64,000 bases of DNA from Bacteroides cutis (GCF_900241005.1 NZ_OEST01000001.1:496001-560000); one strand, 5' to 3'. Counted from the first letter of the stretch, positions 14,435-23,775 are shown. Notes: a model not told the origin generated them from the sequence alone. A program made the numbers and translations.

Positions 14435-14511
14435 CTTGTGAACAAACTGTATTTTAAACTGATTGCTTCTGTTGCTTTCTGATTGTAAGTTAAATAAAGT
14501 TATCGAACCGA

Positions 14512-17364
14512 TTAATGGGCTTCCAACCAGTTTTTCCCCCATCCGCAATCGGCTTTCAGGGGTACGAGCATGCGATAAGCATGCTCCATCTCTTCGATTA
14601 CAATTTGTTGCACAATCTCTTTTTCTGCCTCTGGAACGCTGAAATTTAGTTCGTCATGGACCTGTAAAATCATTTTTGCTTTCAGATTGTTACTTTGAAA
14701 GCGTTGATTGATGTGTGCCATGGCTACTTTGATGATATCGGCGGCGCTTCCCTGAATGGGGGCGTTGATGGCATTCCGCTCGGCGTAACCGCGGACAACG
14801 GCATTCCGGGAGTTGATGTCCGGCAGGAAGCGCTTGCGGTGGAAGATAGTTTCAACATAGCCGTTTTCGCGTGCCACTTGGATGCTTTTATCCATGTATT
14901 CCTTGACTTGGGGGTAAGTCTCAAAGTATCCGTCAATCAATTCCTTGGCTTCCTGACGGGAGACGTTCATGCGTTCTGCCAGTCCGAAGACAGAAATGCC
15001 ATAGATGATACCGAAGTTGGCAGTCTTGGCTTTGCGGCGCATGTCGGCGGTTACTTCATTGATATTTACCTTGTATATCTTTGCGGCGGTGGCGGCGTGG
15101 ATGTCGTAACCGCTGAGGAAGGCGTCTATCATATTTTTGTCTCCACTCAGATGAGCCATGATACGTAGTTCAATCTGTGAGTAGTCGGCAGAGAAAAACT
15201 TACAACCATCGTCCGGGATAAAAGCTTTACGGATTTCCTTACCGTCTTCATCGCGGATAGGGATGTTTTGCAGGTTCGGGTTACTGGAGCTGAGTCTCCC
15301 TGTGGCGGTTACTGCTTGGTTGAAAGAGGTATGTATTCGTCCGGTACGAGAGTTTATCAGTTGGGGTAGGGCGTCGATATAGGTGCTGAGCAATTTTTTC
15401 AGACCACGGTATTCCAATATCTTACCGATAATCTCGTGTTTGTTGCGGTAGGTCTGTAACACTTCTTCTGAGGTGACATACTGTCCGGTCTTGGTTTTTT
15501 TGGCTTTATCCACGATTTTCAGTTTGTCGAAGAGTATCTCGCCTACCTGTTTGGCGGAACTGATGTTGAATGTTTCGCCTGCCATTTCGTAGATGTTCTT
15601 TTCTATTTCCTGTAAACGGATAGTGAAGTGCTCCGATGATTGTTTCAAGGCTTCTGTGCTGATACGTACTCCGTTACTCTCTATATTGACAAGTACGGGG
15701 ACAAGGGGCATTTCAATTTCATGGAATAAATGTTCTACATCTTGTTTCTTTAATTCCTTCTCCAATATATTCTTCAATTTCAGAGTGACGTCCGCATCTT
15801 CGCAGGCATAACGGTAAACATCTTCCGGAGGAAGGTCGCGCATGTTTTTCTGATTTTTTCCTTTGGCTCCGATGAGTTCGTCAATGTGGATGGTTTGATA
15901 GTGCAGGTAGATTTCCGCCAGATAGTCCATATTGTGACGAAGTTCCGGTTGCAGGACATAATGTGCGAGCATTGTATCAAAAAGTTTTCCCTTTACTTGA
16001 ATGCCGTAATTTTTGAGGACTATCATATCATACTTGATATTTTGTCCTACTTTCAAAGATTTCTCATTTTCATAGAGGGGACGTAACTCATTTACTATTT
16101 TTAACGCTTCTTCCCGATTTGCCGGAACAGGTACGTAATAGGCCCTGTTTTCAGCGTCACTGAAACTCATTCCGACTAATTCTGCTTCCATCGGTTCGGT
16201 TCCTGTAGTTTCCGTATCTATTGAGAGAATTTCAGATGTAAGTAACTTTTGAATAATTTTTCCCCTTTTTTCTTCTGTATCAATAAGTTGGTAGTCTACA
16301 TTGAGCATTTCTAACCGCGTTAGATTTGAATTTTTCGAGCCGTCTGTCCCATTGCCCGCAAAATTTGCAAACAAATCGCCTTGAACCGGATCATTTTTTT
16401 CAGGAGTGGCGGTCGGTTCTTGAGCAAATAGGGTTCCGGCAAATAGGTCAGGTGAGACCGAAGCTGGAGAAGGGGAGGAGGGGGTACTTGTTTTTTTAAG
16501 AACGCGATCGATGAGCGTACGAAATTCCAACTCCTCAAAAATCTTGCGAAGTTCTTCTTCGTTCGGTTCTTCACGGACAAGTGTATTCATGTCGAGCTTA
16601 ATGGGAACATCGGTTTTGATAGTGGCGAGAAATTTGGAGAATATAATCATTTCCCGGTTATTCTCTACTTTGGTTTTGAGCGCACCTTTTAGTTGGTCGG
16701 TATGTTCAAGGAGATTTTCAATACTTCCGAACTCGGCAATCAGTTTTTGTGCGGTTTTCTCTCCCACGCCCGGACAACCGGGAATATTATCGGAAGAGTC
16801 GCCCATCAGTCCCAGCATATCGATAACCTGCGAAGTTGATTGGATATCAAATTTGGCTTTTACCTCTTCCACTCCCATTACTTCGAAACCACCACTATGT
16901 TTGGGACGATACATGAATGTTTTATCCGATACCAACTGTCCATAGTCCTTGTCGGGGGTCATCATATAAGTGATAATCCCTTGTTTACCGGCTTCAGTGG
17001 CAAGAGTACCTATTACGTCGTCGGCTTCGTAGCCGGAAACTTCCAGGATGGGGATGCGATAGGCACGAATGATATCCTTTATAATGGGTACAGAGAGACG
17101 GATAGCTTCGGGAGTTTCTTCCCGCTGCGCTTTATACTGTTCGTAGGCTTCATGACGGAATGTAGGTCCGGCAGGGTCGAACGCTACTCCTATGTGACTG
17201 GGATTTTCTTTTTTAAGCACTTCTTCCAGAGTATTTACAAAACCTAGGATGGCAGAGGTATTGAAGCCTTTTGAATTAATTCGCGGATTTTTGATGAATG
17301 CATAATAGGCACGATATATCAGTGCATATGCATCGAGTAGGAAAAGTTTATCGGTAGAATTCAT
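14512..17364 (-). CDS. polA: DNA polymerase I
   Basis: A 950-residue DNA polymerase I for Okazaki-fragment processing and repair synthesis. Domains seen: an N-terminal 5' nuclease (about 1-290; LLDAYALIYRAYYAF, VSGYEADDVIGTLA, GDSSDNIPGCPGVGEKTA); a linker; a 3'-5' exonuclease with intact acidic motifs (SIDTETTG, NIKYD, YACEDAD); and the polymerase with motif A DYSQIELRIMAHLSGD, motif B RRKAKTANFGIIYG and motif C LQVHDELNF. The proofreading residues are present, unlike in some Pol I enzymes. The ATG at 17364 (MNSTDKLFLL) is used; 11 extra upstream codons have no family support. It diverges from a prenyl synthase 88 bp away. Confidence 0.97.
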   Translation of the reverse strand: MNSTDKLFLLDAYALIYRAYYAFIKNPRINSKGFNTSAILGFVNTLEEVLKKENPSHIGVAFDPAGPTFRHEAYEQYKAQREETPEAIRLSVPIIKDIIRAYRIPILEVSGYEADDVIGTLATEAGKQGIITYMMTPDKDYGQLVSDKTFMYRPKHSGGFEVMGVEEVKAKFDIQSTSQVIDMLGLMGDSSDNIPGCPGVGEKTAQKLIAEFGSIENLLEHTDQLKGALKTKVENNREMIIFSKFLATIKTDVPIKLDMNTLVREEPNEEELRKIFEELEFRTLIDRVLKKTSTPSSPSPASVSPDLFAGTLFAQEPTATPEKNDPVQGDLFANFAGNGTDGSKNSNLTRLEMLNVDYQLIDTEEKRGKIIQKLLTSEILSIDTETTGTEPMEAELVGMSFSDAENRAYYVPVPANREEALKIVNELRPLYENEKSLKVGQNIKYDMIVLKNYGIQVKGKLFDTMLAHYVLQPELRHNMDYLAEIYLHYQTIHIDELIGAKGKNQKNMRDLPPEDVYRYACEDADVTLKLKNILEKELKKQDVEHLFHEIEMPLVPVLVNIESNGVRISTEALKQSSEHFTIRLQEIEKNIYEMAGETFNISSAKQVGEILFDKLKIVDKAKKTKTGQYVTSEEVLQTYRNKHEIIGKILEYRGLKKLLSTYIDALPQLINSRTGRIHTSFNQAVTATGRLSSSNPNLQNIPIRDEDGKEIRKAFIPDDGCKFFSADYSQIELRIMAHLSGDKNMIDAFLSGYDIHAATAAKIYKVNINEVTADMRRKAKTANFGIIYGISVFGLAERMNVSRQEAKELIDGYFETYPQVKEYMDKSIQVARENGYVETIFHRKRFLPDINSRNAVVRGYAERNAINAPIQGSAADIIKVAMAHINQRFQSNNLKAKMILQVHDELNFSVPEAEKEIVQQIVIEEMEHAYRMLVPLKADCGWGKNWLEAH

Positions 17365-17425
17365 AGATTTATCCTTTTTTTCATGGTAAAAGTACAAAAA
17401 AATACCGTATTAACCGTTTTATTAC

Positions 17426-17433
17426 TATTTTTG
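17426..17433 (+). promoter_or_regulatory. -7 box of the prenyl diphosphate synthase gene
   Basis: TATTTTTG matches TAnnTTTG, 20 nt before the ATG at 17453. The 88-bp gap also has to hold the divergent polA promoter. Confidence 0.5.
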
Positions 17434-17452
17434 TGCTCAAATAGCACGGTCT

Positions 17453-18427
17453 ATGGAAAGTATATCCCTCATTAAATCCCCGATTTCTGTAGAATTGGAA
17501 GAGTTTAAGAAGCATTTTGATACTTCTCTCTCCAGTTCTAATCTTTTGTTGAATAGTGTAATTGCACATATCCGGCAAAAGAACGGGAAGATGATGCGTC
17601 CGATATTGGTGCTGTTGGCTGCAAAGCTTTATGGTGAGGTTTGTCCCGCTACATTGCATGCGGCAGTTGCTTTAGAACTTCTGCATAATGCCAGTTTGGT
17701 ACATGATGATGTGGTGGATGAGAGTACCGAACGCCGGGGACAGCTTTCTGTAAATGCTATCTTTAATAATAAGGTAGCGGTGCTGTCGGGAGATTATTTG
17801 CTGGCTACGGCTTTGGTGGAAGTTGGTATGACTCGTAATTATGATATTATCGATGTCGTTTCCAATCTGGGACAAGATTTGGCGGAGGGGGAACTTTTGC
17901 AACTTTCCAATGTAAGTAATCCTCATTTTTCAGAAGATATTTACTTCGATGTTATTCGTAAGAAGACAGCAGTTTTATTTGCTGCTTGTACAAAAGCTGG
18001 TGCCCTGTCGGTGGGGGTAGATGGTGAAAAGGCTGAATATGCACGGTTGCTTGGTGAGTATATCGGTCTTTGTTTTCAGATAAAAGATGATATATTCGAT
18101 TATTATGAGAGTAAGGAGATCGGTAAACCGACCGGTAATGATATGTTAGAAGGAAAGCTGACTTTGCCTGTTCTCTATGCATTGAATTCTACTGAGAATA
18201 GTACAGCACAAGCCATTGCCGTCAAAGTAAAGAGTGGAACGGCGTCTGATGAAGAAATAGCCCATTTAATCGACTTTGCCAAGCAGAATGGTGGTATTGA
18301 ATACGCTATTCAAACGATGTATACTTATAAAGAAAAAGCACTTCAGTTGTTGTCTGTTGTTCCTGATACAGATGTAAAAAAAGCTCTTATTTCTTATCTT
18401 GATTATGTGATTGAGCGGGATAAATAA
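17453..18427 (+). CDS. Long-chain trans-polyprenyl diphosphate synthase
   Basis: A 324-residue head-to-tail prenyl transferase that extends farnesyl diphosphate with isopentenyl diphosphate units, most likely making the menaquinone side chain. Seen: the first aspartate-rich motif in LVHDDVVDES near residue 82, the second in QIKDDIFDYY near 210, the GGKRxRP-like region written as NGKMMRPILVLLAAK near 45, and a KKTA segment near 168. Small or medium residues before the first DDxxD motif are consistent with a long-chain product, but chain length cannot be stated. Transcribed divergently from polA and convergent with the DUF1266 gene. Confidence 0.9.
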   Translation: MESISLIKSPISVELEEFKKHFDTSLSSSNLLLNSVIAHIRQKNGKMMRPILVLLAAKLYGEVCPATLHAAVALELLHNASLVHDDVVDESTERRGQLSVNAIFNNKVAVLSGDYLLATALVEVGMTRNYDIIDVVSNLGQDLAEGELLQLSNVSNPHFSEDIYFDVIRKKTAVLFAACTKAGALSVGVDGEKAEYARLLGEYIGLCFQIKDDIFDYYESKEIGKPTGNDMLEGKLTLPVLYALNSTENSTAQAIAVKVKSGTASDEEIAHLIDFAKQNGGIEYAIQTMYTYKEKALQLLSVVPDTDVKKALISYLDYVIERDK

Positions 18428-18437
18428 ACCGTTTGAA

Positions 18438-19139
18438 TTAAAACGGTGTATTTATCCATGGACTTTTTACATCTTTCATGGCAGAACAATAATATCCGAT
18501 AACTTTTTTAAACTCATCTTCACCGGGATAATTTATCACCTGTCCTAATAAGTAGCTTTTACCTACTTCTTCCCAGGATGTAAAACATTCACGGCATTTC
18601 TTGTCTGCAAATTCAATATATTCCCATGCTTCTTTTTCATTGATAAGTTGGTAGTCGTAGGCGATACGGGCAAGGATTATCATCTTACTTAAGTCCCATG
18701 CCAATATACCTCGCTGTAGATCCTCGTTTGTGATGCGGAGGGTACTGTGGAATTGAATATATTGGAGAAAATTATTTAGGTTTCTGCAATACTGAACGAG
18801 ACGTTCGATACCTATAAATCGTTCTTGAATGGCGGCTTCACGTTTTTCTTTTCCTTTGATGGACAAGAAAAGAGGGATCATGATATTATATGCACTTCGT
18901 TCACCTTCTTCTTTTAGAAAGTTGAATATTGATTGAATTTGAAGGGGTTCTTTTATTTTGGCTTTATCGGATAGGAGAGAGTCTAATAGTTTTTGATTGG
19001 CACCGGTAGTCAGACTGTTAGTATAAAACTGTTTTTGCTCTCCTGCTATTAGTCCGATGAACAGTGCGTGCTGATGATTTAAATCCGCAACTCCAGGCTG
19101 GGGATTAGTGTTGAAAAGTAATGTCTTTTTTGTTTCCAT
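18438..19139 (-). CDS. DUF1266-family protein
   Basis: A 233-residue cytoplasmic protein with no signal peptide or membrane helix. The C-terminal half carries the DUF1266 signature: GILAWDLSKMIILARIAYDYQLINEKEAWEY split over residues 143-172, then FTSWEEVGKSYLLGQ near 187-201. The biochemical role of the family is not known. What stands out is the region upstream: about 270 nt of putative leader on the same strand containing a three-tier stem-loop and a second copy of one of its arms, described separately. It converges on the prenyl synthase gene with 10 bp between stops. Confidence 0.8.
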   Translation of the reverse strand: METKKTLLFNTNPQPGVADLNHQHALFIGLIAGEQKQFYTNSLTTGANQKLLDSLLSDKAKIKEPLQIQSIFNFLKEEGERSAYNIMIPLFLSIKGKEKREAAIQERFIGIERLVQYCRNLNNFLQYIQFHSTLRITNEDLQRGILAWDLSKMIILARIAYDYQLINEKEAWEYIEFADKKCRECFTSWEEVGKSYLLGQVINYPGEDEFKKVIGYYCSAMKDVKSPWINTPF

Positions 19140-19167
19140 ACTCTTGTCTTAATGTTTGTTACCAAAA

Positions 19168-19290
19168 GGCGTGAGAACTGTTGCCCTATATCTTTCCCGA
19201 GGTTTCGGCAAACCTTTTACGAGATACAAGCAACAGTCTCACGCGCCATTCGATATATAACAAGAGTATATACGTGAAAGTGCGTGAGAC
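19168..19290 (-). promoter_or_regulatory. Structured putative 5' leader with alternative stems, upstream of DUF1266
   Basis: GGCGTGAGAACTGTTGC (19168-19184) is complementary, with one bulge, to GCAACAGTCTCACGC (19230-19244). Inside lie TATCT/AGATA (19189-19193, 19222-19226) and a perfect AGGTTT-CGGC-AAACCT hairpin (19200-19215), so three stems are stacked coaxially. GCGTGAGAC recurs at 19282-19290 and can pair with the same 19236-19244 segment, excluding the large stem. On the minus strand the large stem ends about 29 nt before the ATG at 19139. This is the layout of a cis-acting riboregulator, but no known riboswitch class is recognised. Confidence 0.55.
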
Positions 19291-19407
19291 CCGTTTGCTT
19301 ATTACCTTTCGTAATATGAAATTTTGCCGAATTTCGAGAAAAAGATAATAAATGAAACGTTCTCTAATACAATACTTTAGCCAAAACTCTATCGGCGTTC
19401 TATATCA

Positions 19408-19439
19408 CAAAGATAGGAAAAGTTTTGGCTTTTCCTATC
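19408..19439 (-). terminator. Terminator-like hairpin behind deoC, overlapping a -7 box
   Basis: GATAGGAAAAG (19412-19422) pairs perfectly with CTTTTCCTATC (19429-19439). The hairpin stands 36 nt beyond the deoC stop on the minus strand. TATCTTTG, a -7 box for the DUF1266 leader, occupies 19408-19415 and shares the arm. In addition AGCCAAAACT (19379-19388) can pair with AGTTTTGGCT (19421-19430), which would break the hairpin. Confidence 0.65.
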
Positions 19440-19475
19440 AATATTCTTTAGTTTTTATTAAGTAAATGTGGGTTC

Positions 19476-20378
19476 TTAAAAGAACTTCATTTCTTTGCCT
19501 TTTATTTCCGAGAGCAGTAGATTGGCAAGACGACTGGTCCCTAAGCGGAACAGCTTGTTATCCAACCATTCTTCGCCCAGAACTTCTTTGACAATTGTAT
19601 AATATATCAATGCATCATTCACGCAATTAATGCCTCCTGCCGGTTTGAAACCAATCTTATTACCTGTCAGTGCATAATACTCTTTTATGGCCTGACACAT
19701 CACGTAAGCAGCTTCGGGAGTGGCGGCTGGTTGCTGCTTGCCCGTAGAGGTCTTAATGAAATCGGCTCCTGCATACATGGATAGGATGGAGGCTTTTTTG
19801 ATATTTGAAGCTGTCTTCAGTGCACCGGTTTCAAGAATAACTTTTAGGTGGTGCTCCTTGCATACATCTTTCAGTTCTTGTATTTCATCGCACATGGTTT
19901 CGTAGTCTTCGCTCAGGAATTTACCAATGGAAATCACGATATCTATTTCGTCGGCACCTTCCATAATTGCCATGGCAGTTTCGGCTACCTTCACTTCAAT
20001 AAAGGTCTGTGAGGAGGGAAATCCAGCTGATACACAGGCTATATTTACATTTTCTACCTCCAATGTGTCCTTTACGATTTCTGCAAAATTGGGGTAAACA
20101 CAAATGGCGGCTACATTTTTCAAATCAGGAAATTCCTCGTCGAATTGGTTCACTTTTTGTGTGAACTTCATTACGCTTTCATCGTTGTCCGAACTGTTCA
20201 ATGTGGTGAGGTCAATGCAGTGAAACAAGAATTTCTTTACTTCCAGAGTGTTATTTGCTGGTACTTTCTCTGCAATAATCTTGGCAACTTGTGCAGCTAC
20301 TTCTGCATCATCCAGCTGAGTGTTATACTTTGCCAAAGCGGCATCATACTTGTTCTGAGTAGCTTCATTTTTCTCCAT
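19476..20378 (-). CDS. deoC: Deoxyribose-phosphate aldolase
   Basis: A 300-residue class I aldolase that splits 2-deoxyribose 5-phosphate into glyceraldehyde 3-phosphate and acetaldehyde in deoxynucleoside salvage. Seen: DLTTLNSSD near residue 55, AICVYPNF near 90, EIDIVISIGKF near 145, VILETGALKT near 180, and the Schiff-base lysine in ADFIKTSTGKQ near 208, followed by GFKPAGGI. It belongs to the longer DeoC type of about 300 residues. The start used is the ATG at 20378, which overlaps the end of the MazG-like gene by 14 bp. It is the last gene of a uvrC-dtd-mazG-deoC minus-strand operon. Confidence 0.95.
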   Translation of the reverse strand: MEKNEATQNKYDAALAKYNTQLDDAEVAAQVAKIIAEKVPANNTLEVKKFLFHCIDLTTLNSSDNDESVMKFTQKVNQFDEEFPDLKNVAAICVYPNFAEIVKDTLEVENVNIACVSAGFPSSQTFIEVKVAETAMAIMEGADEIDIVISIGKFLSEDYETMCDEIQELKDVCKEHHLKVILETGALKTASNIKKASILSMYAGADFIKTSTGKQQPAATPEAAYVMCQAIKEYYALTGNKIGFKPAGGINCVNDALIYYTIVKEVLGEEWLDNKLFRLGTSRLANLLLSEIKGKEMKFF

Positions 20379-20703
20379 GGTTTGATAATTTAGGGTTGTT
20401 GATATGTCTTGTCTGGTCACGTTTGGTTTTCTTCTCCATGGTGCGTGTAAAAGCTTCGGTAAGATTTACACCCGTTTGGTTTGCAATGCAGAGAAGTACC
20501 CAAAGGACATCTGCAATCTCTTCTTCTATATTGTCTTTTTCTCCTTCTTTGAAGGATTGGTCACCATATTTGCGAGACATTATGCGTGCCAATTCACCAA
20601 CTTCTTCGGTTAATACAGCCATATTGGTGAGTTCGCTGAAGTAGCGTACTCCATATTTTTTAATCCAAAGGTCTACCTCTTTTTGTGCTTCTTCTAACGT
20701 CAT
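20365..20703 (-). CDS. MazG-like nucleotide pyrophosphohydrolase
   Basis: A 112-residue all-alpha NTP pyrophosphatase of the MazG superfamily, the short single-domain type. Seen: the metal-binding acidic pattern in LTEEVGELARI near residue 31 and NIEEEIADVLWVLL near 57, with the EExxE and ExxD spacing of the family. Such enzymes hydrolyse NTPs or dNTPs to monophosphates, often for housecleaning. The ATG at 20703 shares one base with the dtd stop (TAATG), and the 3' end overlaps the deoC start by 14 bp. This is strong evidence of translational coupling within one operon. Confidence 0.88.
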   Translation of the reverse strand: MTLEEAQKEVDLWIKKYGVRYFSELTNMAVLTEEVGELARIMSRKYGDQSFKEGEKDNIEEEIADVLWVLLCIANQTGVNLTEAFTRTMEKKTKRDQTRHINNPKLSNHGEK

Positions 20704-21155
20704 TATTCCTTGTTTTTGGTATCGATACAAATGGTTACAGGGCCATCGTTCAATAGTTCTACTTTCATATCGGCACCAAATATACCAGTACCGACTTCTT
20801 TTCCTAATGCAAAACTTAGTTCTTTACAGAATTGTTCATACAATGGTACGGATATTTCCGGTTTTGCAGCCCGGATATAGGAGGGACGATTACCTTTCTT
20901 GGTAGATGCATGGAGAGTGAATTGGCTGATTACCAGTATTTCACCACTAATATCAAGTATAGATTTGTTCATCACGCCATTCTCGTCATCAAAAACACGC
21001 AAGTTGACAATCTTTTTGCATAGCCAGTCGATATCCTCTTGCCCATCGGTTTCTTCGATGCCTATCAATATCACGAAACCTTTGTTAATAGCAGACTTGC
21101 AGGTTCCATTGATGGTGACTGATGCATGTCCGGCACGTTGTATGACTACTCTCAT
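20703..21155 (-). CDS. dtd: D-aminoacyl-tRNA deacylase
   Basis: Dtd removes D-amino acids, and glycine mischarged on tRNA-Ala, from tRNAs. Seen: 150 residues, the family length. N-terminal MRVVIQRAGHASVTING, the active-site motif SQFTLHA near residue 79, FGADMKVELLNDGPVTI near 124 with the cross-subunit Gly-Pro pair in NDGPVT, and KKGNRPSY near 88. It sits between uvrC (upstream, about 64 bp) and the MazG-like gene (one-base overlap). Confidence 0.95.
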   Translation of the reverse strand: MRVVIQRAGHASVTINGTCKSAINKGFVILIGIEETDGQEDIDWLCKKIVNLRVFDDENGVMNKSILDISGEILVISQFTLHASTKKGNRPSYIRAAKPEISVPLYEQFCKELSFALGKEVGTGIFGADMKVELLNDGPVTICIDTKNKE

Positions 21156-21219
21156 ATCTTTTATTGTTCTAATAAATTTTTAGGGTTACAAAGTTACGAA
21201 TAAATTCGTAATTGTTTTT

Positions 21220-23040
21220 CTATTTGCTTGCAAAGTATTCCGCGATAATTTTTGCTTTAGCTTCACCAATAATCCTGATAATGTTTTCTTGTGGTGCTTC
21301 TTTGATTCGTTTTATACTCTTGAACTCTTTGAGTAGAGCATTCTTTGTCTTTTCTCCGATACCTTTTATTTCGTCTAAAGCAGAGGCTACCTGTCGTTTG
21401 CTACGCTTGTCACGGTGAAAAGTGATGGCAAAACGGTGTACTTCGTCTTGGATTTGTGTCAAAAGGCGGAAAAGTGGAGAATTTTGTTTAAGTCCGATAG
21501 TTTGTGGTGGAACTCCGTATAATAATTCCGAAGTACGATGTTTATCGTCTTTGGCGAGTCCGGCAATGGGAATATTAAGACCGAGTTCGTTTATCACCTC
21601 TTTTACGGCACTCATTTGACCTTTTCCACCATCGGTAATAAGGAGGTCGGGTAGGGGTAGGTTCTCCTCAAGAGCGCGCTGATAGCGCCTTTTTACGACT
21701 TCTTTCATGGAAGCATAGTCGTCGGGTCCTATTACGGTTTTTATATTATATTTTCGGTAATCTTTTTTGGAGGGTTTCCCTTTGATGAATACTACGCATG
21801 CGGCAACAGGGTCTGAGCCTTGTATATTGGAATTATCAAAGCATTCTATTTGCATTGGTAACCGGTCTAAGTGAAGTTCCTGTTGGATTTCTTTCAGTAA
21901 GCGTACTATTCGTTGTTCGGGGTTTAATTTTTCCGATTGTTTCAGACGGTCTGCTTTATATTGTTTTACGTTAAGAATGGATAGTTCTAATAGTTTCTTT
22001 TTATCTCCTCTTTGCGGAATAGTAAAAACAACATCTTTCAACTCTATATCCATTTCGAAAGGTACGATTATTTCACGAGAAAGGCTTTTGTAACGTTCCC
22101 GCATTTCGATAATCCCTAATGAGAGTAACTCCTCTTTTGTTTCGTTCAGTCGTTTCTTGTATTCGAAAGTAAAAGCCTGGTTAATGGCACCATTGGTGAT
22201 GTGTAGATAATTGATGAAAGCTGATTTGCCGTCACTGTCTTCCTCAATAGCGAATACATCGATATTGTGCAATATATTGCTGACAACTTCTGATTTAGCC
22301 CGATAGCTTTCTATAAGTAGGTATTTCTCTTTGATTTTCTGTGCCTCCTCAAACTTCATTTCCGCGGCTAATTCCTGCATCTGTTGGAAAAGCATCCGTT
22401 CTACCTCCTGGGTGTTCCCTTTGAGGATCTCCTTGACTTCGGCTATATTTTTCAGATAATTTTCCAGGCTTTGCTTGCCTACACAGGGGCCAGCGCAGTT
22501 CTTGATGTGATATTCTAGACAAACATTGAATTTCCCTGCTCGTATGTTTTCAGGAGAGAGATTTAAATTACAAGTACGTAATGGATATAAATGTTTGATA
22601 AGGTCTAGTAAAGCATTCATGGAAGGAATATGACTGTAGGGACCATAATAAGAAGATCCATTCCTGATAATTCTCCTGGTTTTGAATACTCGAGGGAAAT
22701 ATTCATTTTGTACACAAATGGACGGGTAAGTCTTATCATCTTTCAGCAAGACATTGTATCGAGGCTTATATTTTTTGATGAGGTTGTTTTCGAGTAACAA
22801 AGCGTCTTCTTCAGTGTTGACTACGATATATCGAATATCTGCAATCTTACTCACTAACACCCGTGTCTTTCCCGGTTCGTGTTCCCTGTTGAAGTAGGAG
22901 GATACCCGTCTCTTCAAATTCTTCGCTTTTCCTACATATATAATCGTCCCTTCGGCATTTAGATATTGGTAAATTCCGGGACTCTCGGGAAGGTTTAATA
23001 CGATACCCTTCAGATAATCGTTTGTTTTGAGTTCTTCCAT
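21220..23040 (-). CDS. uvrC: Excinuclease ABC subunit C
   Basis: UvrC makes the dual incisions in nucleotide excision repair after UvrAB damage recognition. Seen: 606 residues with the expected domain order. GIY-YIG endonuclease at the N-terminus (GIYQYLNAEGTIIYVGKAKNL from residue 23, written in two overlapping parts of the motif); a UVR domain, MKFEEAQKIKEKY, near 210; a middle RNase H-like endonuclease with ECFDNSNIQGSDPVAAC near 390 and LLITDGGKGQ near 450; and a C-terminal helix-hairpin-helix region (IKGIGEKTKNALL) near 560. First gene of the operon that continues to dtd, mazG and deoC. Confidence 0.97.
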   Translation of the reverse strand: MEELKTNDYLKGIVLNLPESPGIYQYLNAEGTIIYVGKAKNLKRRVSSYFNREHEPGKTRVLVSKIADIRYIVVNTEEDALLLENNLIKKYKPRYNVLLKDDKTYPSICVQNEYFPRVFKTRRIIRNGSSYYGPYSHIPSMNALLDLIKHLYPLRTCNLNLSPENIRAGKFNVCLEYHIKNCAGPCVGKQSLENYLKNIAEVKEILKGNTQEVERMLFQQMQELAAEMKFEEAQKIKEKYLLIESYRAKSEVVSNILHNIDVFAIEEDSDGKSAFINYLHITNGAINQAFTFEYKKRLNETKEELLSLGIIEMRERYKSLSREIIVPFEMDIELKDVVFTIPQRGDKKKLLELSILNVKQYKADRLKQSEKLNPEQRIVRLLKEIQQELHLDRLPMQIECFDNSNIQGSDPVAACVVFIKGKPSKKDYRKYNIKTVIGPDDYASMKEVVKRRYQRALEENLPLPDLLITDGGKGQMSAVKEVINELGLNIPIAGLAKDDKHRTSELLYGVPPQTIGLKQNSPLFRLLTQIQDEVHRFAITFHRDKRSKRQVASALDEIKGIGEKTKNALLKEFKSIKRIKEAPQENIIRIIGEAKAKIIAEYFASK

Positions 23041-23195
23041 TAGTTAAGTTATACAATATTAAGTATATGTAAAGACAAGAGATAGGTTGATAATTTAGTT
23101 ATGTATGCTTAATAAAATGAGACCGGCAGAATATTTATGGTAGAATAGAAGGGCTTGCAAATTCCTTATACCATTTATTTTCCGACCTTCTAAAT

Positions 23196-23720
23196 TTATA
23201 AAGAAAGTACTGACTCTACATTCACTTCATCCCCAAAGACTTCTTTTCCATGTAATTCTTTTAATTCAATGATAAAGTTCACATAAATTTTTTTAGGTTT
23301 CATCTTCTTTACTAATTTGCAAGCAGCTTCCATCGTTCCGCCCGTAGCTAATAAATCATCGTGTAATAAAACAATATCATCTTCGCTGATGGCATCTTTG
23401 TGGATTTGTACAGTGTCTTTGCCATACTCTTTATCATAACTTTCTTCAATTGTTTCTGCGGGTAACTTCCCCGGCTTACGGATAGGAACAAAACCTGCAC
23501 CAAGACGGGTAGCTAAAATTGGCCCCATAATAAACCCTCTTGATTCTATGCCCACCACTTTGGTGATACCTTTGTTTTTATACATTTCATACAAAGTATC
23601 AGATAGCTCTTGTAAGGCTGCCGGATTTTTAAATAGGGTAGTCACGTCGTAAAATAGAATTCCCGGAATAGGAAAATCGGGAATTTCCCGGATACTTTTA
23701 GCAAGCATTTCTTTACTCAT
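23196..23720 (-). CDS. apt: Adenine phosphoribosyltransferase
   Basis: Apt salvages adenine by transferring it to PRPP to form AMP. Seen: 174 residues, MSKEMLAKSIREIPDFPIPG at the N-terminus, GIESRGFIMG near residue 60, IRKPGKLPAET near 80, and the PRPP loop VLLHDDLLATGGTMEAA near 118. The start chosen is the ATG at 23720; a longer frame overlapping mnmG has no family character. It follows mnmG by 55 bp on the same strand and may be co-transcribed. Confidence 0.95.
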   Translation of the reverse strand: MSKEMLAKSIREIPDFPIPGILFYDVTTLFKNPAALQELSDTLYEMYKNKGITKVVGIESRGFIMGPILATRLGAGFVPIRKPGKLPAETIEESYDKEYGKDTVQIHKDAISEDDIVLLHDDLLATGGTMEAACKLVKKMKPKKIYVNFIIELKELHGKEVFGDEVNVESVLSL

Positions 23721-23775
23721 AATCAGTTTATTTAATGTATTTATTGAACTCTTTGTTTCACGTGGAACACGAAAA

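Noticed and set aside
19168..19290. tRNA or tmRNA in the structured gap
   Set aside because: No cloverleaf, anticodon arm or CCA end could be drawn; the stems are one long stacked hairpin.
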